A DNA stretch of 42,435 nucleotides from Gammaproteobacteria bacterium (lineage in GTDB: Bacteria; Pseudomonadota; Gammaproteobacteria; Steroidobacterales; Rariloculaceae): contig DASVDR010000043.1 of assembly GCA_036381015.1 (NCBI GenBank), forward strand, positions 1 to 42,435. Reading direction: 5' to 3'. Positions within the stretch are counted from its first letter, which is position 1, and every line of letters begins with the position of its first letter. The notes below the pieces were generated by a model, which made no database searches, was not told where the DNA came from, and saw nothing but the letters and a program-made list of their open reading frames with translations. The position numbers and the translations under genes are program-made. Below are positions 7,445-15,899 of the stretch, in pieces.

Positions 7445-9294
7445 GGAGACGGCGCGGCCTCGGGCGGCGCGGCCGCGGCCGGCGGCGGCCCGGGCGCCGC
7501 GACGGTTCCCGGCTCGACCTCGCCGAGCGTGCCGTCGAGACCGAAGAGCCAGACGCTGTCGCCGCGAACGGAGCCGGCGAAGAGATTGCCGGCGGAATAG
7601 GCGACGACGTATTCCCGGCCGTCGTGGCGGAACACGGTGACGGGCGCGTTCATTCCGGCGCCGGTCTGGAACTCCCACAGCAGCGTGCCGTCGCTCGAGT
7701 CGAGCGCCGTGAGCCGGCCGTCGCTGCGGCCGACGAAGACGAGCCCGCCGGCCGTCGCGACCGCGCCGCTGTAACAAGGCTCCGGCCAGTGCTGCTGCCA
7801 GACGAGCCGATTCGTGCGCATGTCGAGCGCCGCGAACACGCCGAGCGAATGGAGATGGAAGCCGCCGAATCCGCCGGCGATGTACGTCGCGCCTTCGGGC
7901 GGGCGCTCCGGTCCGACCTCCTCCGCGAGATAGGCCCAGATGCGGTCGGCCGCGCAGACGTAGAGGTAGCCGGTCGTCGGGTCGTAGGCGCTCGGGGGCC
8001 AGTTCGCGCCGCCGCCGACGCCGGGCTTCACGGCGACGGGCGACGTCCAGAACGGCGTGAAGATGCGGCCCTGGTTCACGAGCGTCACGCCTTCCGGCGG
8101 GATCGGGATCGACTGCGGCACGAACGCGTCGCCGACGGGGTAGGGCTGCGTCGCCGCCGTCGCTTGCCGCGGCTCCTGCGGGACCGGCCGCTCCTCGATG
8201 CCGATCAACGGCGTGCCGTTCGTCCGGTCGAGGATGTAGACCCACCCGGTCTTGCTGGCCTGCGCGAGGCCCTTGCGGACCTCGCCGTCGATCTCGAGAT
8301 CGAACAGCACGACCGGGGCCGGGCCGTCGTAATCCCAGATGTCGTGATGGACCTGCTGGAAGTGCCAGCGGTATTCGCCGGTCTTGGCGTCCACGGCGAC
8401 GATCGACGCGGAGAAAAGATTATCGCCGGCGCGGATCGAGCCGTTGTAGTCCGGCCCGGGGTTGCCCGTCGAGAAATAAAGGAGACCGAGCTCCGGATCG
8501 ACGGCCGGCGTCTGCCAGACCGGCGCGCCGCCGTCCATCCAGACGTCGTTGTCCTGCGGCCAAGTGTCGTGCCCGACCTCGCCGGGCCCCGGGATCGTGT
8601 AGAACGTCCAGACGAGCGAGCCGTCATCGGCGTCGTAGGCCTTGACGCGCCCGCGGATGCCGCGCTCGCCGCCGGCGAAGCCGGTGATCACGAGCCCGTC
8701 GTAATAGAGCGGTGCGCTCGTGATCGTATAGCCCTCCTGCCAGCGCTCGGCCTGCACGGACCAGACCACGGCGCCCGTTTGCCGATCGAGCGCGACGAGC
8801 TTGCCGTCGAGCTGGCCGACGTAGACCTTGCCGTCGCCGAAGCCGACGCCGCGGCTCGTCCAGCCGCAGCAGACCGCGTCGTTCGCGGGATCGAGGTTCG
8901 CGCGGTAGTCCCAGAGGATCTCGCCCGTCTCGACGTCGATCGCGAACACGTCGTCGGCGCCGGTGACGATGTAGATCACACCGTCGACGACGATCGGCTG
9001 CGCCTCGCCGGAGTACTGCGGTCCGACGCCGGAGGCGCCGAGGCGCGTGCGCCAGACGCCCTTCAGCCGCGCGACGTTCCCGCGGTCGATCTCGGCCAGC
9101 GGCGAGTAGCGCCGGTTGTAGAGATCGCCGCCGTTCGTCGGCCAACCGTCGGTCGGCGGCTCCGTGAGCGCCCGCATCTCGTCGGCCGGCGCGGCCTGCC
9201 CGCAACCCGCCGCGAGCCCCGCCGCCGCCACCAAAAATGGTGTCAGACACCTTTTCCAAGAAAATCGTGTCAGACACCCTTTTTTGAAATCCAT
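7441..9294 (-). CDS. PQQ-dependent dehydrogenase, predicted lipoprotein, no heme domain
   Basis: The 617-residue eight-bladed quinoprotein has a vicinal disulfide Cys142-Cys143 (VCCGWTSRG), Ca-site candidates Glu210 (AGGERGIRG) and Asn278 (STGNPGPDYN), and catalytic Asp321 in HHDIWDYDGP with a second Asp at 323. Tryptophan-docking blade repeats recur throughout. It ends in a Pro/Ala-rich tail in place of the cytochrome domain of its neighbour. The N-terminus (about residues 4-20) is encoded by a palindromic repeat; a hydrophobic core and lipobox (LAAG-Cys31) follow, so it is probably a lipoprotein facing the periplasm. The ATG at 9294 has a modest GAGGG upstream and lies 13 bases after the preceding gene. 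The substrate is an alcohol or aldehyde, not identifiable. Confidence 0.88.
   Translation of the reverse strand: MDFKKGCLTRFSWKRCLTPFLVAAAGLAAGCGQAAPADEMRALTEPPTDGWPTNGGDLYNRRYSPLAEIDRGNVARLKGVWRTRLGASGVGPQYSGEAQPIVVDGVIYIVTGADDVFAIDVETGEILWDYRANLDPANDAVCCGWTSRGVGFGDGKVYVGQLDGKLVALDRQTGAVVWSVQAERWQEGYTITSAPLYYDGLVITGFAGGERGIRGRVKAYDADDGSLVWTFYTIPGPGEVGHDTWPQDNDVWMDGGAPVWQTPAVDPELGLLYFSTGNPGPDYNGSIRAGDNLFSASIVAVDAKTGEYRWHFQQVHHDIWDYDGPAPVVLFDLEIDGEVRKGLAQASKTGWVYILDRTNGTPLIGIEERPVPQEPRQATAATQPYPVGDAFVPQSIPIPPEGVTLVNQGRIFTPFWTSPVAVKPGVGGGANWPPSAYDPTTGYLYVCAADRIWAYLAEEVGPERPPEGATYIAGGFGGFHLHSLGVFAALDMRTNRLVWQQHWPEPCYSGAVATAGGLVFVGRSDGRLTALDSSDGTLLWEFQTGAGMNAPVTVFRHDGREYVVAYSAGNLFAGSVRGDSVWLFGLDGTLGEVEPGTVAAPGPPPAAAAPPEAAPSP
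9233..9286. repeat. two adjacent copies of a GGTGTC-A-GACACC palindromic repeat
   Basis: Copy A (about 9233-9256) reads AAAAAT, GGTGTCAGACACC, CTTTTCC with the core at 9239-9251. Copy B (about 9261-9286) reads AAAATC, GTGTCAGACACC, CTTTTTT with the core at 9267-9278. The same element, A-tract then palindromic core then T-tract, occurs at 13408-13436 and 18752-18789. Here both copies lie inside the 5' end of the lipoprotein-type PQQ dehydrogenase gene and are translated. The form resembles REP-type dispersed palindromes; no transposase is nearby. Confidence 0.8.
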
Positions 9295-9307
9295 CGCGCC
9301 CTCGCTG

Positions 9308-11470
9308 CTAGCGCGTTCCGAGCTCGCGCACGTAGGCGCTCACGTCGCGGATCTGCTCGGCCGTCAGCGCGCCGCCGAAGGCCGGCATGTCGTTGCGGCC
9401 TTCGCTGACGATCTGGATGATCGTGCCGAGGGTTCGAGCTTCGGTGAAGGCGGGGCCGCCGCCGTGGCCGCCTTCGCCTTCCGCGCCGTGACAGAACGAG
9501 CACGCGGTCGCGTAGACGGCCGCGCCGCTCTCGACGTTCGCGGCTTCCTCGATGTCCCGAGGCAAGCTCATGATCGCGCTGGCCGGCTCGGCCGCGTCGA
9601 GCGTGCCTTCGAGCCCGAAGAGCCAGACGCTGTCGCCGCGGGCCGAGCCGGCGAAGAGATTGCCGGCCGAGTACGCGGCGACGTACTCGCGCCCGTCGTG
9701 CTCGAACACGGTGACCGGGGCGTTGACGCCGGCGCCGGTCTGGAACTCCCACAGCTTCTCCCCGGTGCTCGAGTCGAGCGCCGTGAGCCGTCCGTCGTTG
9801 CGCCCGACGAAGACGAGCCCCCCGGCCGTCGCGACCGAGCCGCTATAGCAGTTGTCCGCCCAGTGCTGCTGCCATACGAGACGGTTCGTGTGCATGTCGA
9901 CGGCCGCGAAGATGCCGAGGCGCGGCAGGCTCGTTCCGCCGAAGACGCCGGCCGCGTACAGCGCGCCGGGCTCCGGCCGCGACGCATCGATCTCCTCCGC
10001 CTGATAGACGCCGATGCGGTCCGTCGCACAAACGTAGAGGTAGCCCGTGCGCGGGTCGTAAGAGCTCGGGGGCCAGTTCGCACCGCCGCTGATCGAGGGC
10101 TTCGCGACGATCGGCTGCTCGGTCCAGAACGGCGTGAAGATCCGTCCGCCGTTCACGAGCCGATAGCCTTCCGGCGCGATGTCGATCGACTGCGGCACGA
10201 ACGCGTCGCCGACGGGATAGGGCTGCGTCGGCGACGTCGCTTGCCGCGGCTCCTGCGGGACCGGCCTCTCCTCGATGCCGATCAACGGCGTGCCGTCCGT
10301 CCGGTCGAGGATGTAGACCCAGCCCGTCTTGCTCGGCTGCGCGATCCCCTTGCGCAGCGCGCCGTCGATCTCGAGATCGAACAGCACCACCGGGCTCGGG
10401 CCGTCGTAGTCCCAGATGTCGTGATGGACCTGCTGGAAGTGCCAGCGGTACTCGCCGGTCTTCGCGTCCACGGCGACGATCGACGCCGAGAAGAGGTTGT
10501 CGCCCGCGCGGACGGCGCCGTTGTAGTCCGGGCCCGGATTCCCGGTGGAGAAATAAAGGAGGCCGAGCTCCGGATCGACGGCCGGCGTCTGCCAGACGGA
10601 CGCGCCGCCGTGGTGCCAGACCTCGTTGTCTTGCGGCCAGGTGTCATGGCCGACCTCGCCGGGCCCCGGAATCGTGTAGAAGGTCCAGACGAGGGCGCCG
10701 TCGTCCGCATCGAACGCTTTCACGCGGCCGCGGATGCCGTATTCGGCGCCGGCGAAGCCCGTGATCACCAGACCGTCGTAGTAGAGCGGCGCGCTCGTGA
10801 TGCTGTAGCCTTCCTCGGCCCGCTCCGCCTGCACCGACCAGACGACCTCGCCGGTCCGCTGGTCGAGCGCGACGAGCCGGCCGTCGAGCCGCCCGACGAA
10901 GACCTTGCCGTCGCCCAATCCCACGCCGCGGCTCGTCCAGCCGCAGCAGATCACCGAGCCGATCGAAGGATCGAGGTTCGCGCGGTAGTCCCAGAGGATC
11001 TCGCCCGTCTCGACGTCGATCGCGAAGACGTCGTCGGCCCCGGTAACGATGTAGAGCACGCCTTCGTAGACGAGGGGCTGCGCCTCCCCGGAGTACTGCG
11101 TGCCGACGCCCGAGCCTCCGAGGCGCGTGCGCCAAACGCCCTTCAAGCGGGCCACGTTGTCGCGGTCGATCTCGTCGAGCGCCGAGTAGCGCCGGTTGTA
11201 CCAATCCCCGCCGTTCGTCGCCCAGTTCTCCGCCGCCGGATTCACGAGCGCATCGCCGGTGAAGGCCGGCGCGAGCGCGATGCCGCTCTTCTGAGCGAGG
11301 CCGGCGGCCGGCAGCACACCGAGAAGCAGCGCCGCGGCGACGCGGATCGGCGCGCCTCGGCCCCCGATCCGCGCGCCTCGGCCGCCGATTCGCCGGCGGC
11401 CGCTCGACCGTCGCCCACACGATGATCCGCCGCTTCCTCCGGCGCCTCGCCGGGATCGCATCCCCGTCAT
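9308..11470 (-). CDS. quinohemoprotein: PQQ-dependent dehydrogenase with C-terminal cytochrome c
   Basis: The 720-residue protein starts at ATG 11470, chosen because GGGGGAG lies seven bases upstream; an in-frame ATG at 11489-11491 would add seven residues. An unusually long Arg/Gly-rich n-region precedes the signal core (VAAALLLGVLPAAGLAQ). The eight-bladed PQQ domain has Cys175-Cys176, Glu243, Asn311 and catalytic Asp354 (WDYDGP) with Asp356 two residues on. A cytochrome c domain follows, with heme motif CSFCH (657-661) and probable axial Met695 (DMPAF). Electrons would pass from substrate through PQQ and heme to a periplasmic cytochrome. It is very similar to the next gene downstream and lies 27 bases after the hydratase-lyase gene, so they probably share a transcript. 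The substrate is unknown; an aromatic alcohol or aldehyde is plausible from context. Confidence 0.9.
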   Translation of the reverse strand: MTGMRSRRGAGGSGGSSCGRRSSGRRRIGGRGARIGGRGAPIRVAAALLLGVLPAAGLAQKSGIALAPAFTGDALVNPAAENWATNGGDWYNRRYSALDEIDRDNVARLKGVWRTRLGGSGVGTQYSGEAQPLVYEGVLYIVTGADDVFAIDVETGEILWDYRANLDPSIGSVICCGWTSRGVGLGDGKVFVGRLDGRLVALDQRTGEVVWSVQAERAEEGYSITSAPLYYDGLVITGFAGAEYGIRGRVKAFDADDGALVWTFYTIPGPGEVGHDTWPQDNEVWHHGGASVWQTPAVDPELGLLYFSTGNPGPDYNGAVRAGDNLFSASIVAVDAKTGEYRWHFQQVHHDIWDYDGPSPVVLFDLEIDGALRKGIAQPSKTGWVYILDRTDGTPLIGIEERPVPQEPRQATSPTQPYPVGDAFVPQSIDIAPEGYRLVNGGRIFTPFWTEQPIVAKPSISGGANWPPSSYDPRTGYLYVCATDRIGVYQAEEIDASRPEPGALYAAGVFGGTSLPRLGIFAAVDMHTNRLVWQQHWADNCYSGSVATAGGLVFVGRNDGRLTALDSSTGEKLWEFQTGAGVNAPVTVFEHDGREYVAAYSAGNLFAGSARGDSVWLFGLEGTLDAAEPASAIMSLPRDIEEAANVESGAAVYATACSFCHGAEGEGGHGGGPAFTEARTLGTIIQIVSEGRNDMPAFGGALTAEQIRDVSAYVRELGTR

Positions 11471-11497
11471 GCCCGCTCCCCCCACGTGCATCGATCG

Positions 11498-12337
11498 TTA
11501 TTTCGTGCCCTTGTAGTGCTCGAGCCCCGGCTTGAAGCTCTTCTCGTCGAGAAAGGCTTTCATCGCATTCGCGCGGTTCTCCGCGCCGCCGAGGTGGAGC
11601 GCCTCGGCCATCTTCGCGTAGAGATAGTCCGCGGAGACCTCCCAGTCCATGTACTTGACGCGCTTCATCGCGAGCTTCGCGCCGCGCAGGACCGTCTGGT
11701 TCTTCTCGAGCAGCACCTTCGCGAGCGCGCGCGTGCGCTCCCGCAGTTGGGCGCGCGGGACGGCCTCGTTGACCAGCCCCATCTCGGCCGCCTTGCGGCC
11801 GTCGAAGCTCTCGCCGGTCATCGTGTAATACAGGGCGTTGCGGTAGCCCATCGTCTCGATGGCGGCCTTCGTCACGTTGCCCGCCGGCAGGATGCCCCAG
11901 TTGATCTCGGAGAGCCCGAATATCGCCTCCTCGGCCGCGATCGCGAGGTCGCAGGCGACGACCGGCGTGAACGCCCCGCCGAAGCACCACCCGTTCACCA
12001 TCGCGATCGTCGGCTTCGGATAGTCGCGGAGGCGCCGCCACTGCCACTCCTCGGCCGTGCGGCGGACGTGGAGCAGGATCGTGTCGGGCGCGCCGTCGGT
12101 CATCCGGAAATACTCCTTCAGATCCATGCCTGCCGCGAACGACTCGCCCGCGCCGGTCAGCACGAGCACGCGGCAGCGGTCGTCCGTGGCGAGCGCGACG
12201 ACCGTCCGCAACATCTCCTCGTTCAGCGCGGGGCTCATCGCGTTGCGCTTCTCCGGGCGGTTCATCGTCACCCAGGCGATCCCCTCGTCGAACTCGACGA
12301 GCACCAGGTCGCCCCACGGTTCCTTGGTTTCGGACAT
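11498..12337 (-). CDS. ech: p-hydroxycinnamoyl-CoA hydratase-lyase (feruloyl-CoA hydratase/aldolase)
   Basis: The 279-residue crotonase-fold protein closely resembles the Pseudomonas hydroxycinnamoyl-CoA hydratase-lyase: NRPEKRNAMSP, AGMDLKEYFR, KPTIAMVNGWCFGG, FGLSEINWGI, DYLYAK and the ending KPGLEHYKG are all in register. It hydrates feruloyl-, caffeoyl- or p-coumaroyl-CoA and splits off acetyl-CoA, giving vanillin, protocatechualdehyde or 4-hydroxybenzaldehyde. The catalytic Glu143 of the Pseudomonas enzyme is Glu144 here, and Tyr239 corresponds to Tyr240. Ser123 is replaced by Thr124 (GGAFTPV). ATG 12337 has GGAGGAA upstream. It leads the minus-strand group with the PQQ dehydrogenases and is divergent from the molybdenum hydroxylase genes. 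The matching CoA ligase (fcs) is not in this window. Confidence 0.88.
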   Translation of the reverse strand: MSETKEPWGDLVLVEFDEGIAWVTMNRPEKRNAMSPALNEEMLRTVVALATDDRCRVLVLTGAGESFAAGMDLKEYFRMTDGAPDTILLHVRRTAEEWQWRRLRDYPKPTIAMVNGWCFGGAFTPVVACDLAIAAEEAIFGLSEINWGILPAGNVTKAAIETMGYRNALYYTMTGESFDGRKAAEMGLVNEAVPRAQLRERTRALAKVLLEKNQTVLRGAKLAMKRVKYMDWEVSADYLYAKMAEALHLGGAENRANAMKAFLDEKSFKPGLEHYKGTK

Positions 12338-12712
12338 GCGGTTCCTCCTTCAGCCGATATGAATGCGCGGCGGTCGGCGGCTCGGGCGGCGCGCGGGGCC
12401 GCGGCCCGGCGCTCTCCGGGGCCGTCCGGGGCCGGCCCGATGCCCCGCTACTGTCTTCCCTGATGGATTGTTGTAGGCTATGAATTTCAGCCGCCGGCGC
12501 TTCAGCCGGGTATCGTACAGCGAGAAACGGGACCAATGCTGCCCGATTGCGCCTTTCCGTTCCCAACCGGGCACGCGCGGAGAGGTCTGCGCCGCCCGCC
12601 GGGGCGGGGAGGGCTTGCGGCGAGCGCCCGGACGGAAGGCGCCATGCGCCAGGGCCCGGGGGGCGGCGGCGATCGAACGGCCGTAGGGCCAAATTGAGCG
12701 GAGAGCATTCCG
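12338..12712. other. 375-base divergent intergenic region
   Basis: This region separates the hydratase-lyase (minus) from the molybdenum hydroxylase operon (plus) and must hold both promoters. It is partly very GC-rich (12365-12440), with short inverted runs such as CCGGGGCC repeated near 12416-12434. A lower-GC patch at 12460-12490 (GATGGATTGTTGTAGGCTAT) is the likeliest promoter zone. No convincing -35/-10 pair or operator could be fixed, and no small gene is supported. Confidence 0.4.
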
Positions 12713-13405
12713 ATGGCGGACGATCCGAACGCACACGAGGGACGAGGCGAGGGGCTTTATCCGGAGCCGAGGTACGACGGCGGCGGGCTGTCGAGGGCCG
12801 GGTCGCTGAAAGCGACGCGGCGGCAGTTCATCAAAGGCGTGATCGCCTCGGGGGCGGTGGTGTCCGGGGCCGGGTACCTGTTCGGGTGCTCCTCCGGCGA
12901 GCGCGCGGGGCCGACCGGCGGCGTGGAGCGGCTGCTGAGCCTGACGGTGAACGGCGAGACGCGCCGGGTCGACGTGCTGCCGAACGAGACGCTGGCGATG
13001 ACGCTGCGGTACAAGCTCGGGCTGACGGGGACGAAGCTCGGGTGCGACCGCGGGGAATGCGGGGCGTGCACCGTGCTCATCGACGACGTGCCGACGTACT
13101 CGTGCTCGACGCTGACGCATCGGGTTCGAACGCGGGCGATCACTACCGTGGAGGGGCTCTTGGGGCCGAACGGTGAGCTGCACCCGGTGCAGGAGGCGAT
13201 GATCGAGGAGCTGGGGCCGCAGTGCGGGTTCTGCACGCCGGGGCAGGTGATGAGCGCCGTGGGGCTGCTGAAGGCGAACCCGACGCCGACGCGCGAGGAG
13301 GCGCGGCGGGCGATGTCCGGGAACCTCTGCCGCTGCGGCGCGTACGACCACTACCTGAACGCGGTGCTTCGCGCCGCGGAGAGCGGCCGCGTGACGCAGG
13401 CGTAG
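12713..13405 (+). CDS. molybdenum hydroxylase small subunit, two [2Fe-2S] clusters, Tat-exported
   Basis: The 230-residue protein starts at ATG 12713. After about 30 hydrophilic residues comes a Tat motif (ATRRQFIKG, Arg36-Arg37) and a hydrophobic stretch ending LFGC-Cys59, so the enzyme is probably periplasmic and possibly membrane-tethered; Phe at the lipobox -2 position makes lipidation uncertain. A plant-type [2Fe-2S] domain follows with Cys111, 116, 119 and 131, then an all-helical [2Fe-2S] domain with Cys171, 174, 206 and 208 (CGFCTPG, LCRCGAY). This is the xanthine oxidase-family small subunit. The genes for the Mo and FAD subunits follow on the same strand. The Tat signal would let the partner subunits be exported together with it. 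Confidence 0.9.
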   Translation: MADDPNAHEGRGEGLYPEPRYDGGGLSRAGSLKATRRQFIKGVIASGAVVSGAGYLFGCSSGERAGPTGGVERLLSLTVNGETRRVDVLPNETLAMTLRYKLGLTGTKLGCDRGECGACTVLIDDVPTYSCSTLTHRVRTRAITTVEGLLGPNGELHPVQEAMIEELGPQCGFCTPGQVMSAVGLLKANPTPTREEARRAMSGNLCRCGAYDHYLNAVLRAAESGRVTQA

Positions 13406-13407
13406 GA

Positions 13408-13436
13408 ACGAAAAAGGTGTCTGACACCTTTTTCGT
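13408..13436. repeat. palindromic repeat GGTGTC-T-GACACC between two subunit genes
   Basis: Arms ACGAAAAAGGTGTC (13408-13421) and GACACCTTTTTCGT (13423-13436) flank a central T, a perfect 29-base palindrome. It begins two bases after the small-subunit stop codon, inside the 54-base gap before the large subunit. As RNA it would form a strong hairpin ending in U5, so it could attenuate the operon and set subunit ratios. It is the same element as at 9233-9286 and 18752-18789. Confidence 0.8.
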
Positions 13437-13459
13437 GATGCAGGTGTAGGAGACGACTC

Positions 13460-15877
13460 ATGGCTTACGAACTGCTCGGGAAGGACTTCGTGCCGCCGGA
13501 CGTGCACGGCAAAGTCACGGGCATGGCGAAGTACGCCGAGGATTTTCGCGCCGACGGCATGGTGTTCTGCCGGCTCATGCTGTCGCCGATGCCGCACGCC
13601 CGAGTTCGCAATCTCGACGTGTCCGAGGCCCTCGCGATGGAGGGCGTCCTCGCCGTCCTGACCGCCGACGACGTCCCGGCGCAGCCCCCGCCCGCCGACC
13701 CGATCCTCACGAACGAGCCGCTGTTCGTCGGCCAGCCGATCCTCGCGGTCGCCGCCGAGTCCGAGACGCTCGCGCAGGACGCGATCGACCGGATCCGGAT
13801 CGAGCTCGAGGAGCTGCCGTTCACGGTGGATCCGCTCGAGAGCCTCTATCCCGGCGGCCCGGACGCGCGCACCGACGGCAACGTCGTCGACAACCGTTTG
13901 ATCGGCCCGCCGCAGCTGAAGCGCGTGAAGTGGACCGCCGCGGACTTCGCGGCCGCCGGCGAGGACAAGCTGCCGATGGGCGAGCCGCTCGCGGAATGGT
14001 CGTACGGGGACGTCGACGCGAACTTCGAGAACGCGGCCCTCGTGCTCGACGAGACCTTCGTCACGGCCGGCATGTCGCACCACTCGATGGAGCCGCGCTC
14101 GGCCCTTGCGTACTGGCAGAACGGCAAGTGCTTCGTTTACGGCTCGTCGCAAAGCCAGAGCTTCGTGGTCCCGGATCTCGCGCGCTTCATCGGCGTCGAC
14201 GTCGCGGATCTCGTTTACGTCGCCGAGACCTGCGGCGGCGGCTTCGGGTCGAAGGGAACGGCGTATCCGATCATGTCGATCCCGGCGCACATGTCGCGGA
14301 AGCTCAACGGGCGTCCCGTGATGATGCGGATCAGCCGCGCGGAGGAGTACTACCTCGGCTTCGCGCGCACGGGTTTCCAGGGCCGCATCCGGATGGGCTT
14401 CAAGCCCGACGGGCGCGTCACGGCGGTCGACATGTACGTCGTGCAGGAAAACGGTGCGACCGCGGGCTTCCCGGATTGGCCGTCCTCCGGCGAGACCGTT
14501 TCGATTCTCTATCAGCCCGAAGCGATGCGCTGGCGCGGCATGAACGTGTTCACGAACACGGTCCCGCGGTCGGCGCAGCGCGGGCCCGGCCATAATCAGA
14601 CCGTCTCGATCGTCGAGCCGCTGATGGACAAGGCCGCGCGGCAGCTCGGTCTCGATCCGCTCGAGATCCGCCGGGCGAACGCGCCCGGGATGGACGCGAA
14701 GATCGGCGGCGAGCGGGCGCCGGTCACGAGCTGTTATCTGCGCGACGCGCTCGAGAAGGGCGCCGCCGCGTTCAACTGGGCCGAGCGCAAGGCGCGCAGC
14801 GGGCAGCGCAACGGCTCGAAGGTGCGCGGCGTCGGCGTAGGGCAAGCCTTCCATCCCGCCGGTTTCTCCGGTTTCGATGGAATCGTGCGCATCACGCCCG
14901 ACGGCAAGCTCCACATTCATACCGGCGTCGGCAACCTCGGCACGTACTCGCACAGCGGCACGGCGCGGATCGCGGCCGAGGCGCTGAAGATGGACTGGGC
15001 GAACTGCATCGTCGAGCGCGGCGACACGCGCAAGCACCTGCCGTGGAACATCGGGCAATTCGGCAGCAACACGTCCTTCACGATGGCGCGCACGAATTTC
15101 GTCGCCGCCCAGGACGCGCTCGCGAAGCTCAAGGAGATCGCGGCAATGGATCTCGGCGGCGCGCCCGACGACTACGACATCGGCGGCGAGCGCGTCTTCC
15201 GCAAGGACGACGACTCGGTCGGCATGACCTACGCGGCCGCCGCGCAGCGTGCGATCGAGCTCGGCGGAAAGTTCGACGGCCACGAGCCGCCGGCCGATGT
15301 GAATCCGATGACGCGGGCATCGGTTCTGGCGCTGGCCGGGACCGGTCTCGTCGGCGCCGCGAAGGACAATCTCCCGATCACCGCGCAGCCCGCGGCGTTC
15401 GCCGTCGGCTTCGTCGAGCTCGACCTCGACGTCGAGACCGGGAAGTTCGAGATTCTCGACTACTTGGCGGTCGCGGATTGCGGCACCGTGATCCACCCGC
15501 AGGGGCTGGCCGCGCAGATCAAGGGCGGCGCGGTCATGGGCTTCGGCATGGCGTCGCTGGAGCGGCACATCTACGATCCGCAGAACGGCCTGCCGGGCAA
15601 CGTCGGGCTGTACCAGGCGAAGCCCGCCACGTATCTCGACGTGCCTTCGGTCATGCGCAGCGATGCGGTCGACAAGCCGGATCCGCAGAGCCCACTCGGC
15701 ACGAAGGGGATCGGCGAGCCGGTCATGGGCGCGGGGTCCGCGTCCCTGCTCTGCGCGATCAGCGATGCGATGGGCGGTCACTACTTCAATCGCATTCCGG
15801 TCACGCCGGACCAGATCGTGAACGCGCTCTACCGGCAAACGCAGTCGCACGGGCCGCTGCAGGTCAACACGGCGTAA
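13460..15877 (+). CDS. molybdenum hydroxylase large subunit, molybdopterin-binding (xanthine oxidase family)
   Basis: At 805 residues the length is typical. The N-terminal a/b-hammerhead domain starts LGKDFVPPDVHGKVTGMAKY. The Mo-cofactor domain follows with CGGGFGSKG (the molybdopterin Gly-rich loop), RSAQRGPGHNQ, and the catalytic Glu753 in GTKGIGEP near the C-terminus. The family oxidises aldehydes, purines or N-heterocycles with water as the oxygen source. Its substrate cannot be read from the sequence. Because its neighbour makes aromatic aldehydes, aldehyde oxidation is a fair guess. ATG 13460 follows AGGAGA (13448-13453). No separate signal peptide is visible; export would rely on the Tat signal of the small subunit. 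Confidence 0.9.
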   Translation: MAYELLGKDFVPPDVHGKVTGMAKYAEDFRADGMVFCRLMLSPMPHARVRNLDVSEALAMEGVLAVLTADDVPAQPPPADPILTNEPLFVGQPILAVAAESETLAQDAIDRIRIELEELPFTVDPLESLYPGGPDARTDGNVVDNRLIGPPQLKRVKWTAADFAAAGEDKLPMGEPLAEWSYGDVDANFENAALVLDETFVTAGMSHHSMEPRSALAYWQNGKCFVYGSSQSQSFVVPDLARFIGVDVADLVYVAETCGGGFGSKGTAYPIMSIPAHMSRKLNGRPVMMRISRAEEYYLGFARTGFQGRIRMGFKPDGRVTAVDMYVVQENGATAGFPDWPSSGETVSILYQPEAMRWRGMNVFTNTVPRSAQRGPGHNQTVSIVEPLMDKAARQLGLDPLEIRRANAPGMDAKIGGERAPVTSCYLRDALEKGAAAFNWAERKARSGQRNGSKVRGVGVGQAFHPAGFSGFDGIVRITPDGKLHIHTGVGNLGTYSHSGTARIAAEALKMDWANCIVERGDTRKHLPWNIGQFGSNTSFTMARTNFVAAQDALAKLKEIAAMDLGGAPDDYDIGGERVFRKDDDSVGMTYAAAAQRAIELGGKFDGHEPPADVNPMTRASVLALAGTGLVGAAKDNLPITAQPAAFAVGFVELDLDVETGKFEILDYLAVADCGTVIHPQGLAAQIKGGAVMGFGMASLERHIYDPQNGLPGNVGLYQAKPATYLDVPSVMRSDAVDKPDPQSPLGTKGIGEPVMGAGSASLLCAISDAMGGHYFNRIPVTPDQIVNALYRQTQSHGPLQVNTA

Positions 15878-15899
15878 CCTTTCTTGCTAGGAGCGAAGC

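Noticed and set aside
7441-9294. A firm claim of lanthanide dependence for the PQQ enzymes
   Set aside because: W-D-x-D also occurs in Mg/Ca glucose dehydrogenases, so it is kept as a possibility only.
9164-11425. Plus-strand open frame (753 residues) opposite the PQQ dehydrogenases
   Set aside because: No recognisable motif; it is antisense to two confidently identified proteins.
12350-15850. Minus-strand open frame of over 1100 residues across the Mo hydroxylase genes
   Set aside because: Antisense shadow of the Mo-subunit genes; low-complexity Arg/Val/Asp composition.
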